From: Dactylosporangium sp. AC04546
GTDB taxonomy: Bacteria; Actinomycetota; Actinomycetes; Mycobacteriales; Micromonosporaceae
Direction of reading: 5' to 3'
NCBI RefSeq assembly: GCF_022095675.1
Contig: NZ_JAHYSG010000058.1
Location: 1 to 64,000 of the forward strand
Length of the DNA: 64,000 nt
The notes beneath the pieces were generated by a model. That model was given only the letters and a program-made list of their open reading frames with translations, was not told the DNA's origin and made no database searches. Within the stretch, counting starts at the first letter, position 1; each line of letters opens with the position of its first letter. The translations under genes were made by a program, and so were the position numbers. This document shows, piece after piece, positions 62,702-64,000 of the stretch.

Positions 62702-63103
62702 TCCGGTTCCCCTCAGGCCTCGGTCATTTCGATCAACGGGCACCCTGGGCCGCCAGCAATGAACGCGGTACGACCGCCGAGTCCCGACATCCGCTTACTT
62801 CTCCAATCGCTGTTGCGATGGCAGCGCGTGCGCGGGTGCGATCACCAACCGGCAAGGTTGAACCAGCAGCGCAACTTGGGTGTGCGGCCCGCGCTCTGAT
62901 GTGCGCTCTGCGAACGTCCCATCTGAGTTGGGCCATGTCAACGCCCGCTAGGTCGCGGTGTTGTAACTTCCGACCATTGGCGACGTGACTGCTGCACGTC
63001 ACGCGCTCGCCGAGGACACGCACGGAGCATCTGCTGCGGCTGCTCGCCTGCATCGCTGCCAGCATCTGATGAACGGAATGAGTTGAGCTGACCGCGCCGA
63101 CCT
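62702..63103. other. Promoter region of the second SnoaL-Ddn gene, no gene
   Basis: About 400 bp. It holds operator C (62901-62915). A frame on the minus strand around 62733-63065 is open but without motifs. Right of 63060 the sequence leads into the SDR remnant. Confidence 0.45.
62901..62915. promoter_or_regulatory. Operator C: GTGCG-N5-CGAAC
   Basis: GTGCGCTCTGCGAAC shares the left arm with operators A and B and the CGAAC right arm and spacer (CTCTG against CTGTG) with operator D2. It lies 200 bp upstream of the second SnoaL-Ddn gene. Confidence 0.5.
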
Positions 63104-63290
63104 ACAGCATCAGCAAACATGCCGCCCTCGCGTTTGCCGAATGACTCTCGGCCACCTACCGCCATCGCGGCGTTGTGATACAGGCGATCTGCCCGCAGGC
63201 AGTAGAGACCTCGATGCCGGGCCGCGTGGGCAATGTGCCGCCTGGCTCGTCAATATGAACCACCTGCAAGCGCGGCTGGAGAACACCTAG
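63104..63290 (+). pseudogene. Decayed C-terminal copy of the SDR at 38878
   Basis: The sequence encodes YSISKHAALAFAE, an in-frame stop (TGA), LSATYRHRGVVIQAICPQ, a short deleted stretch, then after a frame change WLVNMNHLQARLENT and a stop. These match residues about 140-185 and the last 25 residues of the SDR at 38878-39666 (YSVTKHAALAFAEWLSATYR, WLVNMNHLQVRLENSEQEP). About 60 codons of the interior are deleted. A dead duplicate; its presence beside the right IS6 remnant suggests that the gene once existed in two copies. Confidence 0.75.
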
Positions 63291-63409
63291 CAAGAACCAC
63301 GATCGCGCCTCCTGCGCGACAGTCGCCCCGACAGCTGCAAGGGCGCCAGGCGTGGTCCGCCGCCTGAGTCCGTGCTAGGGGTGGAGGCGGATCCCCGAAC
63401 GATCTTGTA

Positions 63410-63601
63410 CTACGCGCGGCGACCGCCGCGCACCTCGGCCGCTACCGCGGTCAGACCGGACTGCACAGCGAGTCGGACCTACTGATTCTCCTGCGCTGGT
63501 GCACCGAGCAGGAAATTGACCCGCTCGCAGCGGTCCGGGTCGACACCGAGAGCTACCAGCGTTGGGCTGCAGGACGAGCGTCACTACAAGCCCTTGACGG
63601 C
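63410..63601 (+). pseudogene. N-terminal remnant of a tyrosine recombinase/integrase
   Basis: The frame reads AAHLGRYRGQTGLHSESDLL, ILLRWCTEQEIDPLAAVRVD, TESYQRW. This pattern (LxRYRGxT...Y..DL..FL.WC.E..LDPL...R..I..Y.RW) is the core-binding SAM-like domain of XerC/D-type and phage integrases. The catalytic domain with the RHRY residues is not present. Together with the tRNA scar at 23192 it hints at past integrative elements. Confidence 0.5.
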
Positions 63602-63824
63602 TTGATCAGCGGCTTGTGGCGCGGCCGAACGAGGGCCAGATGCCAGCATGATCGGCCCGTGAAGTGGTTCCGCTTGTCTCACAAGCCAGCGTACGGATTG
63701 GTCCGCCGCGCTGGTCGGACGCGGCGGTCTACTCCGGAGCACCTCCCTCCCGCCCGGGAGCTGACTGACGCTGGCCGGACGATGACTGCGACTGGCGCAG
63801 CCTCCCCGACTACTGTGGACGATC

Positions 63825-64000
63825 ACCTAATTCGGTTCGTAGTTGTCCGCGTCGGAGGTCTGCTGATGGCCTGTCCGCCGATGCTGGCCTGTGCGGTCTG
63901 GTCCATTCGTAACCCGCGCATCGGTCTCAGCCGGTGTTTAAGCTGGCCGTGATCGGCCTTGAGCGGATTGTTGGCATTCTGCTCGACGTGCCATGCCTGC
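63825..64000 (-). pseudogene. IS6-family transposase C-terminal remnant (runs off the window)
   Basis: On the minus strand the sequence reads AWHVEQNANNPLKADHGQLK, HRLRPMRGLRMDQTAQASIG and then loses frame (DLRRGQLRTELG appears in another frame). It aligns with the IS6 transposase at 27078-27798 (HVEQYANNPIEADHSQLKHR, LRPMRGLRTDRTAQ) but in the opposite orientation. The catalytic Glu of IEADH is replaced by Lys (LKADH), so the enzyme is dead irrespective of frameshift. The N-terminal part lies outside the window. Confidence 0.75.

Overview
The window comes from a high-GC actinobacterial chromosome, most likely a filamentous genus of the Frankia, Pseudonocardia or Micromonospora type. The reasons are GC-rich third codon positions, frequent GTG starts with AGGAGG-like ribosome sites, a DUF574 (SAV2177-type) methyltransferase, F420-type (LLM, Ddn-like) and mycofactocin-type enzymes, and IS6 and IS701 remnants typical of actinomycetes. 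The genus is inference.

Positions 1-22,950 look like ordinary accessory chromosome. They hold metal handling (a P1B-4 ATPase divergent from an ArsR/NmtR-like sensor, a HupE-DUF3105 fusion, a cation diffusion facilitator), an MFS transporter, a Spo0M / Bax-inhibitor-1 / AIM24 group followed by a CNNM-type protein, a Uma2 nuclease, and many small hypothetical membrane proteins. Broken pieces are scattered here: FtsX, YibE/F and MMPL C-termini and a frameshifted small gene. A 364-bp element with perfect 25-bp inverted ends at CTAG carries one small ORF.

Positions 23,000-27,850 are a scar zone. It contains the 3' half of a tRNA-Pro(GGG) with its terminator, a DUF574 methyltransferase, a frameshifted medium-chain reductase with a MerR operator and MerR gene, a decayed IS701 transposase, and a frameshifted IS6-family element. 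A second IS6 transposase remnant, in the opposite orientation, runs off the right edge (about 63,825-64,000).

Between the two IS6 remnants lies a large catabolic region. (i) An eight-gene minus-strand operon (35,889 to 27,929) encodes a branched-chain-amino-acid-type ABC importer with fused LivM-LivG, two SnoaL-like proteins, a SnoaL-Ddn fusion and an LLM oxidoreductase. (ii) A debris patch (36.1-38.7 kb) holds a truncated TniQ-like gene, a frameshifted methyltransferase, a tRNA-like T-arm and a LanC fragment. (iii) A plus-strand beta-oxidation operon (38,878-47,422) has a TetR regulator, two acyl-CoA dehydrogenases, SDRs, MaoC, thiolase and an aminoglycoside-phosphotransferase-like kinase next to an ACAD10/11-like dehydrogenase. 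That last pairing resembles bacterial 4-hydroxyacyl-CoA (levulinate-type) catabolism. (iv) A minus-strand operon (53,928 to 47,682) encodes a bicupin, a FAH-family hydrolase, a mycofactocin-type SDR, an acetoacetyl-CoA-synthetase-like ligase and two SDRs, divergent from an IclR regulator. (v) A second minus-strand importer operon (61,245 to 54,908) has ribose-type RbsB, RbsA and RbsC, a SnoaL protein, an EstB-type serine hydrolase and a second mycofactocin-type SDR. A second SnoaL-Ddn fusion follows at 61,760-62,701.

The most interesting signal is regulatory. An inverted repeat, GTGCG-N5-CGCAC or a near match, lies upstream of four separate units: both importer operons, the bicupin/IclR divergent promoter, and the second SnoaL-Ddn gene. 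This suggests that one IclR protein controls an island-wide catabolic system with paired SnoaL, SnoaL-Ddn and mycofactocin-SDR paralogues. A second operator, CTAAGC-N4-GCTTAG-like, occurs three times in the TetR-controlled operon. The substrate is unknown. No F420 or mycofactocin biosynthesis genes are in the window, so both cofactors would have to come from elsewhere in the genome.
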